From contig CM019215.1 of the NCBI GenBank assembly GCA_009741485.1, forward strand, positions 80,866,187 through 80,930,186: a stretch of 64,000 nucleotides of DNA. Direction: 5' to 3'. This DNA is from Malurus cyaneus samueli (Eukaryota > Chordata > Aves > Passeriformes > Maluridae). The notes beneath the pieces are model-generated. The model worked only from the letters and a program-made list of their open reading frames with translations. It had not been told where the DNA came from and made no database searches. This document shows, piece after piece, positions 38,533 to 50,073 of this stretch (positions are counted from its first letter, which is position 1; each line of letters starts with the position of its first letter). Both the position numbers and the translations under genes were made by a program.

Positions 38533-41500
38533 TCCTAATTTAAAAAAATTCAACATACGATACTTGCAAAGCCTGTGTTCTGCATCCACTGCATTCCTTT
38601 CAAGTTCTGCAGTTCCAGCCAAAGAAGAGATGAGGTTAGGTCATGTCTCACAGGAGCATGATTCATTCCTCCTAGGAGCCATAAGGTCAAAAACCATAAA
38701 ATGTAAATCCCGTTTCAGGTTTCTGTTGAGGCTGCTTTTGTTCCATTCAGGTATGGGTTCTGCCTCATCCCAACTGAAATCAGTTGTATTAAACTAAACA
38801 AAGACATTCCTGAGGAATCCAAGTGAAGTGTGACTAAATTCTTGTCTCCAGTATCTCTAAAGCACAGTTAAAAATAAGACTTCCTTTAGTTATTCTAGTG
38901 ACAGAAAAATCTTGTCCCGACATGGGGTGCTAGGCCCCATATTGGTTTTAGTGGATTCCTTAATAATGATTCTCTTTTGTACTTCCCAGCATGCAGTTTT
39001 GTTTAGCAGAATTTGCTGTAGTGGCTATTTGCCCTAAGAACAAATGTCTATTTTCCTTTCTTAACCAAAAGTTCTGTTGACATGACCAGGAGCATCTCTG
39101 AAAGAATGGGTTTGAACTGTGGGACATTTTGAATTAAAAAGGAAAAAAATAGCAAAAGCTTTGAATCAAGAATTTAGTTGATCTACAGCCAATGCTAAAA
39201 CTGTACCAATGCCCCTCAGGATGAACCTAAATAAATATATATCAGGGTCCTCAGCACTGCTACTGACATTATATTACACTGAATAATAGCTCCCTTCCTC
39301 AACCAGAGAAAGCCCCAGCACAATGTACATGAAATATAACGCTGGTTAGGGACCAGGAACATCATCACAAATTCCAGGGATTAGCGTCTGCAGATCAGAC
39401 TCTCAGATGGCTGGGGGAAGACACTTTATCAGCCACTACAAAACATATGCAGCTTTGATTCCACTGTTTCATGTTGGACTTCTGTTTCTTTTGGCACATA
39501 TCTGCAGTATCAAATGCCACAGCACTGACAAGCATTCACAGACCATATGATACCACTGACACAGTGCAAACCCAACAAATCCCAAGATGTCTGGCACTGG
39601 AGCTCAGACTCAATGTCCTTGTAAACTCATATCCCCAGGTTTCTTGGCTCAAGAGAATGTCGATTGAGAAAAATACATGTTACTGGACATTGAAAGCCTG
39701 TCCTGGAGTTTTTCCTGCCCCTCCAACACTTTATAAAGGTTGGTGCTGAAATTCTGTAAACAAGCATTAAGAGAGATCATATTCACCTTTAGAAATGAGC
39801 AACCTCTGGCTTTGTAAAGCCATGTTGACATTTTGCCGCCCTTCTCTGCTGCCAATAAAATTTAGTAATTTAATGAAGCAGAGACCTAACTAATGTGCAA
39901 ACCCCAATGGATTATTCAGCACCAAGGTTTTCATTAGAGTGTGTGAAAAAAAGGATTAAAGAAGTATTTTAGTTATAGAAAACCCAGAACAGTAGAATAA
40001 AGCACAATAGAGCTGGCAAGAACGGTAGAGTATCTATAGAATTTAATGGTAACCTAGCTCTATCAGGCCCAACGGCTTTAATTTCAATATAGCATTTTCT
40101 TCTTAATCCTTTGTTTGCCAGCAGTAATGCTGTTGGATTAGAGTGGCCACCAGGCAGTGGCTATTTACATAAAAATTAGGCAAATGTCTTTAATAAGGAA
40201 AAAATTACATTGCTGCTGGATATTCGAGAGGTTTCATAATTTTGAACCTTGCTGCTTCTGTTATCCTCTGCTAAGTTTAAAAGACCAGGAGAACACCTCC
40301 CTTTCACTTGCAGCAGCCAGCAAAAACTTGCAGGCATTATCTGCCACAGCAAGAACTTCACATTGAAATCTGAAGGGCTCTGCAAGTGTCTGCACCAAGA
40401 AAACATTTTGCTGGTCATAAAACAGAAAGCAGATTCTCAACTGATTTATATTGTCAGCCCTTCCCTAACTTCAAAGTACTAATTCTGGTTTATATTCACT
40501 GTGCAACAGAAATAACTGATGGGCAGGAATAGGCTGATATAGCAAAAAGATGATCCACATCCCCTAAATATTTTTCTCTATTTGATTTTAGCATTCCTGC
40601 CCTGAACATCTATCCACTCACTGAAAGTGATTTCCCCTGTTCCTTCACAATTTTCTGAAGAGATTGAAAAAGCTTCACCTGCACCATGGGGCTGAAAGAT
40701 TAAATACAGTCCTCAGCAGCAGCAGCCCAGATTCCCAGGTTCAGGAAATGAGGAGCTTTTACTGGAGCTGTGAGTGAATGTGGCCCCACATTACAGATAG
40801 GTAGCCCCTTTTCCAGAAGATGGAAGCTAGGGAAGTGCATAACAGACTAGTAAATGTGAGGAAAGGATGCTAGGAAAGACAGAGAGGCAGCCACTTTAAA
40901 AATCAGAAGGCATGTGGGGGAAGAAGGAACTATTAGGATCCCTAGGGAAAAAAATCTCCCCTTTAAGGTTTTGTTTTATGTCACCCGGGCAATGACAAGA
41001 AAGGGCACCTGGTTTGGTCACTCTGGCCACACCACGGTAGGAGCCTGTCAGGCTGCTGTGGAGACAACAGCCCGAGGAAGAGCTCAGGACAGCAGGGTGC
41101 AGATCACCACTGCCAGCCACGGAAAGCAGGGACAGACACCAGCACAGCATCCTCTCCCGCTTCCCTGCAGATTTCGTTAACCTTTGTTTATGGGAGGCAG
41201 GTGCTGACCCAGCCCGAGGTGTTCAGTTTTGGGAGGAAGGAGTGGATGGATTTGTAGGAATGCGCACTTCACTACTCTTCAGTGCAGAGTGCATGGGATT
41301 TGATTGATGCAGAAAATCGTGTCGTGGAGTGCGAGGGAGAGGTGTTTTGCCCAGATGTGTGTGCACAGGAGTGAAACACGAGGGCTTTGAGGGGTCATGC
41401 GAAGCGCCCCGCTACTCTCACAGGAGACAACACTCTCAGGGTTCAAGCTGCAATCCACCGAGGGGATAAAGCACATTGCATAAATTGAAATAGCTTTAGC

Positions 41501-44119
41501 AGGAGAGTAAGAGCAGCCATATGGGAACGCAGCAAGGAGAGCACTTTATGGAAATGCAGAAATACAAATTGAAATTCATTCAGCAGATGACAGAACTAAA
41601 ATGTCATCTTCCACAGCATTTGAGAGGGAAGCCTTCCTCACTGATCCCCGCCTCACCCCACAGACATAATTTGGTAGATTTTAACATTGACCAAGTTATT
41701 TGACAAATACAACCAAAGCATATTCCTTAAAAAGAGATTTAATTTATATTAAAGTTCTGTCATAAATATGGGTGCTCCATAAAAACTCCCACTTTCTTTT
41801 CCTCAAAAATCAATTTTAAGCTAAGTAAATAATATTTTTAAATATAATACATGGCTCCTGTCTTGCATTTTCCCATTCATCACATTTCAGTGATCAGAAC
41901 ACCTAATGCATTTATTGAAAAAAACTAGAATAAAGACATCAGTAACTCTGTTTCTTACTAAAGATGGGGTGGTGTGTTGAATACATTGAATAACTGTAGT
42001 TGTTTAAAGAAGTCCAGGCCATTTTATGCTTTACTGCAAATTCTCTGATTATTCCAGCAACTTAAGAAAAATATATTCTAAATAAAGCTTATTTCCATTC
42101 TTTCATTATGGAAAATAGATAATAAAAAACATTACTGAGGAGCTCTGCCCTAGCTCTTTTTCTAATCCACTTCATTTTTCTTGGAATTGCTTTCTCTGGC
42201 CCTCTCTGCACTATGAATAAAAGGGAGACTAAAAGTGATGAGTTTTTTCTCTCCCCCCAAATAAATGCCTCTAATAAGATGACTGTTTCCCTGTGCCTGG
42301 GAACGTACCTTCCTTCCTCCGGGAGCTGTTGTGAGCAGGAATTCTTTGTACTCTCCCTAAGCAGTAGGATAGTTTATCTGCTGGAAGGACATGGTTTGCT
42401 TCCTCGCTTCAAGCCTGGCTAGTTATTATTGCTAGTGGGTGGTAAAACTAAGACTGTTTTTCTATAATTCACCTCACTCTTCAAACACCTTTACTCTAGA
42501 CCATTGTACAAGTCAGAAAAGAGAGCAAAGCGTTTCTCATTAAAAAAAAAAACATCCATTGACTACACAGCTAAACCTATAATACTCTGTTACATATCCT
42601 CAACATATTCTGTTACAATGATCTTCACCTGTTTAATAGATAAAACATGTGTTTAAGCGTGATATAGAAAAGGGAGTAGCTAAAGGAGAAATAGCCTGAA
42701 AAAACATTTTTATAAACTCAAAAGAAATTTAATTGTATAGTCTTTTTTAATTTCTGTGTTTCACCCTACCTTGCTCCTTAGTGCACTGATTATACTGCAG
42801 CTTAAGAAAGTACCTGTTTAATACTTCATGCTAATTTCATACTGACTTTACCCCCATCAGCCTTTAACCTATGTAGACTTAACCAGGACACATTTTAATT
42901 ACATCCTCTCTGAGGAAATCACATTTATTTTTCAGTGGTACAGATGGAGATTTTCATAATCAGAAGAAATTCCTCAGGCACATTTCCTCAAAATTACCCT
43001 TTACTAACCTAAACCAGCAACCCTCTGTGCTTCTTCCTTAAGCACTCCTCATCCTTCCCAGTGTGACACCAGGGTGTTCCATGGGTCCTCACTTGCCAGA
43101 GTTGGCTCAGCTCCCCATGGCTGAATCCAAGACTGTGTGAATCTGCAAACTCACAAACAGCTTAAGGAAGCAATCCTGCACTATGAACCCTCTCTTAATT
43201 CGTGCACAATTATTACCTTAATCAATATCTTGGTAATTAAAATCCTGCATGATCAATTTTCCGGCCTTCCTACAGCCCTCTCTAATTTAAGAAGAACATT
43301 TCCCAGTCCCCTAACTCTACACTGGTGTTGGCTCTTCCAAGAATCACCAAGCTCCCTCCTCTGCTTTCAAATTCTACAGAGACTGCCCTTGGCCATGTCA
43401 GCTAACATATTTTCTAGGACTTCTCATTACAAATTTAATAATATCATCCACCAATATTGTCAAGGCCCTGCTTGATTCTGCTTATTCTTCACTAAATACA
43501 GTAATAAGTCGCCACTCATTTTCTTTACCCAGTTCTGCCTCTGTTATTGCTGTAATAATGCAGCCATTATCTCTACAGTCAATAGTCTTAAGCTCAAACC
43601 CTACTTCTCACAAAGCCCATGGTGCAACACCCATTTTAAGAACACAAGATAGGAAAATAGTCCATACTCTTGAGATCATATTCACCTTCACACAGTGCCA
43701 CAATCACAGTGATGAACACAGAGTTACTGATATTTTAATTCCAAACAGCCTCCACATCTAATCAAGAACTATGAAATGTGTCTAAAACATTAATGTAGAG
43801 AAGTACACAGAAAATTACTTCAAGTTTTCCAGCTGGAGAACATGGACAACCCATATTTTCCTTTATTTAAAAGAGTGAATGGGAACTTTGACCCTTCTTT
43901 TGCCTGTTCCTCCATTCCTTCCTCCCTGAAGAGAATGGGATAAGGTCACCAGCAGCCCTCACCACACCACTCAGCTCTTAAAAGGGCTGCATTTCTTTAA
44001 TAATCCAAGCATTTAAATCAAGTGCTGACCTAAGTGTCAAAAATTAACTTTATCCTGTTACAGAAACTATAAAGCAGAAAGATACAAGTATATTTAGATT
44101 TCTCTTTTCTTAAGCTAGA
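38533..44119. other. Unique non-coding DNA, nothing recognised
   Basis: Long single-copy stretch. The open frame at 43137-43475 (112 codons) and shorter frames have no domain features. An A11 run lies near 42542. No transposon recognised. Confidence 0.4.
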
Positions 44120-44207
44120 TGGGTCTGTTGGGGGTTTTTGTTTTGTTTGGGAGGTGGGAGGTGGTGGTGTTTGGTTATTTGGTTGGTTTTGGATTTTTGA
44201 TGTGTGA
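44120..44207. repeat. G/T-rich low-complexity tract
   Basis: Plus strand is almost only G and T (GTTGGGGG, GGGAGGTGGGAGGTGGTGG, GGTTATTTGGTTGG). It gives open frames on both strands that are composition artefacts. Confidence 0.85.
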
Positions 44208-45688
44208 GCTATACAGGGTAAAGAAATATTCCACGATCTGTGTTTGCACAGTGCTCCATGCGGTGAGTTTCTTTGGTTGCCAAAGAAATACAATATTAAT
44301 AAGCAAACCATAATTCCAGGCTTCTGAATTTATTACAACTATCAGCAACTGATCCTATTCAACACCAGCAAACAAAAATTATATATTTCCCTTTTTCTCA
44401 TTTTCTAAGCAAAGGTTCTGAACTTTCAAATATCTCTGATTTTTCTTTTTAAAAAGTATACATATTATTGATATCAGTATGCAATGCTGCAGAAGAACTC
44501 TTCCTACTTCTCCAGACTGTCATGTCAACAGCCTCAGTCTCAGAGCAAAAGTTACATTTTCAGGATGCCCTTGCTCAGAGCTTCACATTCTGCTGAAAGG
44601 CTTCTGATCCTGTTCTGATTAAAGTCAAATGAAAAAACTCTCTCTGAATCCAATGATCCAGGACCAAGTCATAACCATTCTCCCAAAACATCAGAGAGTA
44701 TTTCTCCCTTCCCCCCAGTGTTCTTGCACTTGGGAAATTAGAGTCTCTGCTGGTAAAAATTAACTAGCACAGCAGTATGGACAGTTGTGGACCAATTCAC
44801 ACTAACTGAAGATTGGACAGACTCACCCTCTTAAAAAAAAAAAATAAAAAAAGGAAGAAAGAAAAGTAAGCAATAAAAAGGATAGATCATTCACTCCTTA
44901 ATTAAGTGACCACATTCCTAATCAGATTTTCCCATGGAAATGGCTCAATGCCCTCCTGAACACTATAGGGAAAAATCTAGCAGCTGCAGTACCTGCTGTT
45001 GAGATTTTTCAAAGGACTCTCAGAGAATTAGGTGCTGACATGAAGCTGCAAGAGGATTTCTGCCAATTCATTCAATAGGCCAACAATTTTCAGCACTGTT
45101 TTTATGTTAGCTCGGTCTGCATTAAGAAACATGAAACACCACAGGGCCTATATCTGTTTCCCTAAATAACCAGCAAAGCACAATTATCATAAATTTGTGA
45201 TTAAAACCACAGACCACGGTGTTATTTACACCAATGGATGTTAAAGGTTGCTCATGAAATGGCACAGATGAGAAGTCTTTTCCCCAGCAGCACATTGCTT
45301 TAAAGACACCTGTGCTGAGCACTGCACCAGCAGACTAAAACACAAAACTTCACATTTCCCAGCCAGTACATGAAAGACTGTGCAGCACATGAATGTTTTA
45401 CTCATTAGTCTGCTTCATCTGATTTCCATTTTTCCTCTGTATTCAAGAACAAGATCATGCAGCAAAGCTTCCTCCCCTTAGGAAAATTTCCCACTGGCAC
45501 TCATGTCCCCTCCTGTCTTCTACTCATATCAGCTCTTGTGGCACTCTTCAACATTTAAGCTCATGCAGCACCTCAGGCACTTCTTGACTGAGCCTGAACA
45601 ACCAAGAAATGAAACTCTCAGCTGATCTTCCTGTCCACCATACCTACTCAGCTTTCAGCTCTCACTGAGTCCAAGAAAATCACAAAAT
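44208..45688. other. Unique non-coding DNA with an A-rich tract
   Basis: A12-T-A7 purine-rich tract at 44833-44880. Otherwise nothing recognised. Confidence 0.45.
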
Positions 45689-45750
45689 GGTGGGAACTAA
45701 AAAATCTCTAAAGTCCCTTCCAACTCAAACCATTCTATGTTGCTATGGTG
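45689..45750 (+). mobile_element. CR1 3' terminal segment, flipped relative to its neighbour
   Basis: 'gaactaaaaaatctctaaag', 'tcccttccaactcaaacc' and 'attctatg' are the last ~60 bp of a CR1, in plus orientation. They directly abut a minus-orientation CR1 body that lacks exactly this piece. Confidence 0.75.
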
Positions 45751-45911
45751 TCATGGGCAGGGAAACCTTCCACGAAATCAGCTTACTCAAAGCCCCATCC
45801 CACCTGCTTTCGAGCACTTCCGGGGATGGAGCATCCACAGCTTCTCTGAGAAACCTCTTCCAGTGTCTCACTGTCCCCACAGTAAATATATTCTTCCCAG
45901 TATCTAATCTA
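45751..45911 (-). mobile_element. CR1 LINE 3' region, minus orientation
   Basis: Plus-strand blocks 'atgggcagggaaaccttcca', 'ctcaaagccccatcc', 'gcatccacagcttctct' and 'cagtatctaatcta' are the reversed CR1 3' region. Frames translated across it are read-through of CR1 3' sequence and not a gene. The expected terminal ~60 bp on its left side is absent in this orientation and present inverted at 45689-45750. Confidence 0.85.
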
Positions 45912-46559
45912 GCAAGGGCATCTCTTTCTGGCCCTGGCAACAAACTGGTAGGAATGGGATAGATTGAGCATCCCCTCCATGGCAACTGAAGTTTAAAGGT
46001 TTTTCTTGCTGCTTCAGTCTCCAAAAGCAGAACACTGCACCTGTTACACTGATAGGCAATGTTATTTAGAAGTACCTGCATACAGAAATATACAACCTGA
46101 TGTAATGAACCTCTTGGTTCATTTCCAGTTCTGCAAGGGGCTGAAGTGTCCAGTCAATGGAGCTCCAAGAGGCTAGTTCAACATTCGCTTGTGAAAGTTA
46201 TTCCATAACAGCCAGGAAACTCCTATATGCAGATAAGAACAAAACCAGCCAGGTTCAAGCTTCAGAAACAGATTTAAATAACCAGTGTTCTACAGATCGT
46301 TCCATTAAAGTGAGATCTTTGCTTTAAAAAGACCTTGCAAAGACCCTGTGTGTCTGTGGTGCCAAAGCCCATCCACCCCTCCTCAGTTCCCAGAATAATA
46401 GCTACCCAAGCGATGCTGGATCAGCTGCAGAGCTGGGCTCCTCTCTTGTTGCTCAGGGACCCTGTCCCCACACACCTGGCAGGACGCAGGACAGCACTGA
46501 GTGCTGAGGTCAGCTAGTGGGGCACAGATTTGGCCCAGCAGCTTTGTGCAGCGTTAGAG
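45912..46559. other. Unique non-coding DNA, nothing recognised
   Basis: Sequence after the CR1 truncation point. The first ~90 bp may still be degraded CR1. No gene recognised. Confidence 0.4.
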
Positions 46560-46830
46560 GCTCTTGTGTCTATTTGCCCTCTATTAGCATTCTGTGGAGT
46601 ACAAGCGCTAAGCAGCACCCGCAGCACCCTCGCTCCTGACTTCAGCTGGAAAAGGTTAACAGTGGACTAAGGGAAGTAAGTGATCCTTTTCAAACTTCAT
46701 TCCTTCGAATTCAGTGTTGCAGGCTCATCTCCATAGTTCACTGTGGGGTTAAGGTAGCACTTAAAAGCGAGTCACGCATTTTTCAGTGTGAAGCTGAAAC
46801 TACTTTTGACATGGTGAAAAGTGGCCTGGA
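46560..46830. promoter_or_regulatory. Candidate conserved non-coding element
   Basis: Repeat-free and free of low-complexity DNA, with motif-like words such as CTATTAGCATTC, AAAAGGTTAACAGTGG and GTGGGGTTAAGG. Suggestive of regulatory DNA, but unproven. Confidence 0.15.
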
Positions 46831-48675
46831 ACACTCACACTAATACAAGGGGACAGAAACAAAGGGTGGAAAGGCATCCAATCTCAGAGCATCCTTCTGT
46901 CTAGACCCCACACAAGGACAAGATCAACATGGTATGTTTCTTTATCACATATTTATTGCATTGTAATAATCCCAGGATCACAAAAACTGTTATAATAAAT
47001 AGCTCACTTTGATAAAAGTAGCCTTTCCTACATGTACATAGCACTATTCAAGGTGTGCTATCTTACTTTACAAATTAAATAAGACAAAAAAAACACCCCA
47101 AACAACCACATAGCAGTTGTGCACAACGTTATGGTATCATCATGTTTCTTCTCTTCAGCTGCATCTAGTGTGGAGGGGCGAGGGGCATGTTTGGCTGGAC
47201 AAGTCCCTCAAGTACAACATTGTTTGGGCCAAATCATTTCTGACTAGAGCTGGCTGGTGCCATCAGCATTACATTATCAACAGGAGCTCTGTTCTGTCTT
47301 TGGAGAGGAAAGGGGTTTTATGAGAATGTCATATTTCAGAAGAGAAGAAACAACCAAGCTTTTAATGCCCATCAAAAACCACTTGTTTGTCTGATCTCTT
47401 TATTTTTTAGCTGGCAGTAAGCATTTGCAGTCAAGTTCAGAGAGTTTATTTTTATATCTCAGTTTTAAAAATATATTTTTAAAAGGACAAAATAACAGAG
47501 GAATTCAAGGCAGAGAAGCACCTTGCAATTATTTATTTTGGAGGGTACTGGATCTGCTGACATGGCATTTCAAAAAAACCCATCTTTTGCTTCTGAAAAT
47601 CATTCTTAGATTTCAAGTGTTTCCATTTAAAGGCAAAAGATACTTCTACAGAAAAATAAGTGGGCATTTATCAGTACAAAACAAACCCCTCCCTACAAGG
47701 TTTTGATTTTCATTCCAGGGTTCTATTAGGAGACTTATCTCCAAAATGATCATTAGGGACTTAAAACTCCGTACACCAGTTTGCAAATTGTGTCCAAAGA
47801 TAAAGTAGACCATAGATGTAATTTGCATATCCTTAGGAAAGAAGGGGTTTTATTTTGCTAAGCTAGAAATAGAATTTGACGACAGGGAAAATTCAGACTT
47901 CTACTACATCAATCACAGACTTTTAGCTTTTTGGAAGGATCACGATTCTGCCACATTTCAGGACTTTCTGAAAGGTGCCAAGTGCCCATGTTCTCACTTG
48001 CTCAGAGAAAGGCTTGGAAGCTGAGGCACACCCAGCTCCACACAAGAGGTGAATCACGTCTTTAGGTTTCTGAAAGGAGCAGCTTCTCCACTCTCTGTAA
48101 GCATTTTCAAGACCGAGCCACCTCTTGACCACTGAGCAAAGGAGGCTTCTCTATCTCTGCTCCAGCACAAATCCAGAGAGAAAATTCCTGCTCTCCATTG
48201 TTAAACTTGTCCTATTTTTTGAGGAATGCCTACCAACAGTAGTGTTGAAACTGAGATGATGAAATCGCTGCCTGACACACCAATGTTGTCTCACAATTTG
48301 CTTGGATTCAGACAGCTTTGTCATCAACTCTGGAATGGACAGGGTGACTCCTCTCATAGCAGAACCTGTGTTTTGATTCCATGTTTGTGCATCACCCCGC
48401 ACACAGTCACTGTCTGCAGCTGGAACTTCCAACCACGTCATTCAATGAATGCATAGGCTTGATCTGAATTTTTTCCGCATGTATCACACAGATCTGTTGT
48501 CGGCTTCTTGCAAAAAAGGAAAAAATCCATCTCTACAGGAACTTAGTTTTACCACAAACATTTTGACAGTTTGAAAAACAAAAGACAGGTCATCAGAAGA
48601 GGTGATGGTATTTTGAGAAGGGATATGAACAGGAGATTAGAATAAATAGCAATTGTTTGACAAGATATTCCTAGC
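46831..48675. other. Unique non-coding DNA, nothing recognised
   Basis: No gene, RNA or repeat family recognised. Frames at 47425-47706 and 48151-48441 have no domain features. Confidence 0.4.
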
Positions 48676-49189
48676 CAGCACTGAGTCTGGCTGGGATGGA
48701 CTTAACCCTCCCCACAGCAGCCTGCACGGTGGTTTCCATCTGTGGCCAACCGGTGCTGACAATATACCAGTGCCTTAGTTATTACTCAAATGTGCTTGTG
48801 CAGCAGCAAGATCTTCTGTTTCCAACTCTGCCCTCTGCAATTAGGTTGGGGTGGGCAAAAGGTTTCAATGGGATATGCCCATATCTGATCCCATTTGTCC
48901 AGTGGGATATTCCACACCATACAGTGCAATGCCCAGCTGTGTGCCCTAGCTGCCATTGCTTGGAGACCATTCAGGGATCAATCTGCTGGTGGTGACCGAC
49001 TGCTTGTTCTCACGACCTGCGGATCACTCATTTATCTATATTTACCAACACACACTTCTAAAACTGGTTTTATCTTTGCTCATGTGGGTTTTTCTTCTGC
49101 CTATCCAGTACTTTACACCCTGCCACTGCAGGGCAGCTGTGGGAACAAGACTCTGCTTGGGGACTATCAGCTGCTGTCCACCCACAGCA
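48676..49189 (+). repeat. Retroviral LTR
   Basis: Successive blocks match an avian LTR I recognise: 'ctgagtctggctgggatgga' at the start, 'gggatattccacaccata' in U3 near 48903-48920, 'ggttttatctttgctcatg' and 'ggtttttcttctgcc' in U5 near 49067-49100, and 'cccacagca' at the 3' edge, immediately before the primer site. No TATA box survives at the expected place. The left edge is uncertain by about 20 bp. Confidence 0.68.
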
Positions 49190-49197
49190 GTCCTTTT

Positions 49198-49217
49198 TAG
49201 GAGCACCACGTAGGGCT
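49198..49217 (+). other. Retroviral primer-binding-site remnant
   Basis: 'taggagcaccacgtagggct' lies nine bases after the LTR end and resembles a PBS complementary to lysine tRNA (TGGCGCCC-type start, then ACGTGGGGC). Several substitutions mean it is no longer a good match. Confidence 0.5.
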
Positions 49218-49489
49218 CAGGTTAACCCTACACTTGATCAGAATGTGCTAGACTGAATTCACAGGAGTTACAACTGCTTGGCTGTTGCTTGGCAGGTTAC
49301 TATTTGCTGTTGCTGGTCACAGTGTTGACTTCTTGTTCCCATCGCTGATTTTCTCATTCCCTTACCTGCCCCCTTTATTGCTGTACACCAAGCTTGAGGA
49401 CACAGTTGCAGGACTCAGTGTCTGCTGTTGGTTTTTCCAGGGTAACCAATGCTATGTGGTTACAGTGGTTAGCATTGATCACATAGTGG

Positions 49490-50073
49490 GTTCAATTGGG
49501 GAAACCCAACCACCCATAAACCCAAGAGGTCATGGACTGAGAAGAAGGCAGACATTTTGGACACTGCCCGAGGAGGGGACTCACACCAAAAAAGTGCCAC
49601 TGTATAATAAATGGCCAAAAAATGGGAGTCAACATGCTCTGTTTACTCATGCATCCCATGGTACTTTGGAAAACTATCAGAAGTGGAAAGCTGTTCTATG
49701 GAGTCCCATGTAACATGTCTCAAAAACTGTTGAAGAAAAAGGCAGATCAAATCAGTTTGCAGAAATAAAAGTCATCCAGTTGGCTCCAGCTATGGCTGAA
49801 GGAGAAAACTGGCCAACAATCTCTGTCTATACTGACTCTTGACTAGTGGCAAGATCTGTTTGGGTGGTTGCACTGTGCTGTGACATGGCTGCCAAGGCAG
49901 AGGACCTTCCTGTGAAGGTACATCAAGGAGAGTCCCACATGCCCAAAAGCCATGACAAAATGAAGAGCATCAAAACCATGAGCAGGCAGACCAGGCTGCT
50001 AGAAAAGGAAATGACATTTCCACTATCCAAAAAACAAATGACAAGCAGTCAAACACATATGAAGCTATTTTGA
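49490..50073 (+). pseudogene. Endogenous retrovirus pol remnant (RNase H)
   Basis: In one continuous reading frame this segment resembles the RNase H part of retroviral Pol, which removes the RNA strand after reverse transcription. The frame is interrupted by TAA at 49711-49713 and TGA at 49840-49842, and ends at TGA 50071-50073. At the first RNase H catalytic aspartate position there is a histidine codon (49648-49650). The glutamate of the second motif is present near 49780, and an aspartate in a YTDS motif is kept (49834-49836) with the second stop just after it. Downstream codons up to about 50010 still resemble the end of RNase H. Integrase sequence is not recognisable after 50073. It follows the LTR and primer site directly, implying loss of gag and most of pol. 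It is not functional. Confidence 0.68.

Larger units (their letters stand above)
48676..50073 (+). mobile_element. Degraded endogenous retrovirus (5' LTR, PBS, pol remnant)
   Basis: A plus-strand avian endogenous retrovirus copy. It has one LTR (48676-49189), a primer-binding-site-like sequence just after it, about 250 bp of unassigned leader or internal sequence, then part of pol covering RNase H (49490-50073). Gag, protease, most of the reverse transcriptase, integrase, env and the 3' LTR are not recognisable. The pol frame is broken by stop codons. The element is an inactive fossil. The RNase H fragment resembles ERVL-like elements and the primer site resembles a lysine-tRNA type, so class assignment is tentative. 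Confidence 0.72.

Noticed and set aside
38489..38797. Open frame starting with a Cys-Val repeat
   Set aside because: The repeat is translation of the (TG)n microsatellite.
45743..46081. 112-codon minus-strand open frame that looks protein-like
   Set aside because: The protein-like part is translated CR1 3' sequence, which commonly gives such frames. Not a gene.
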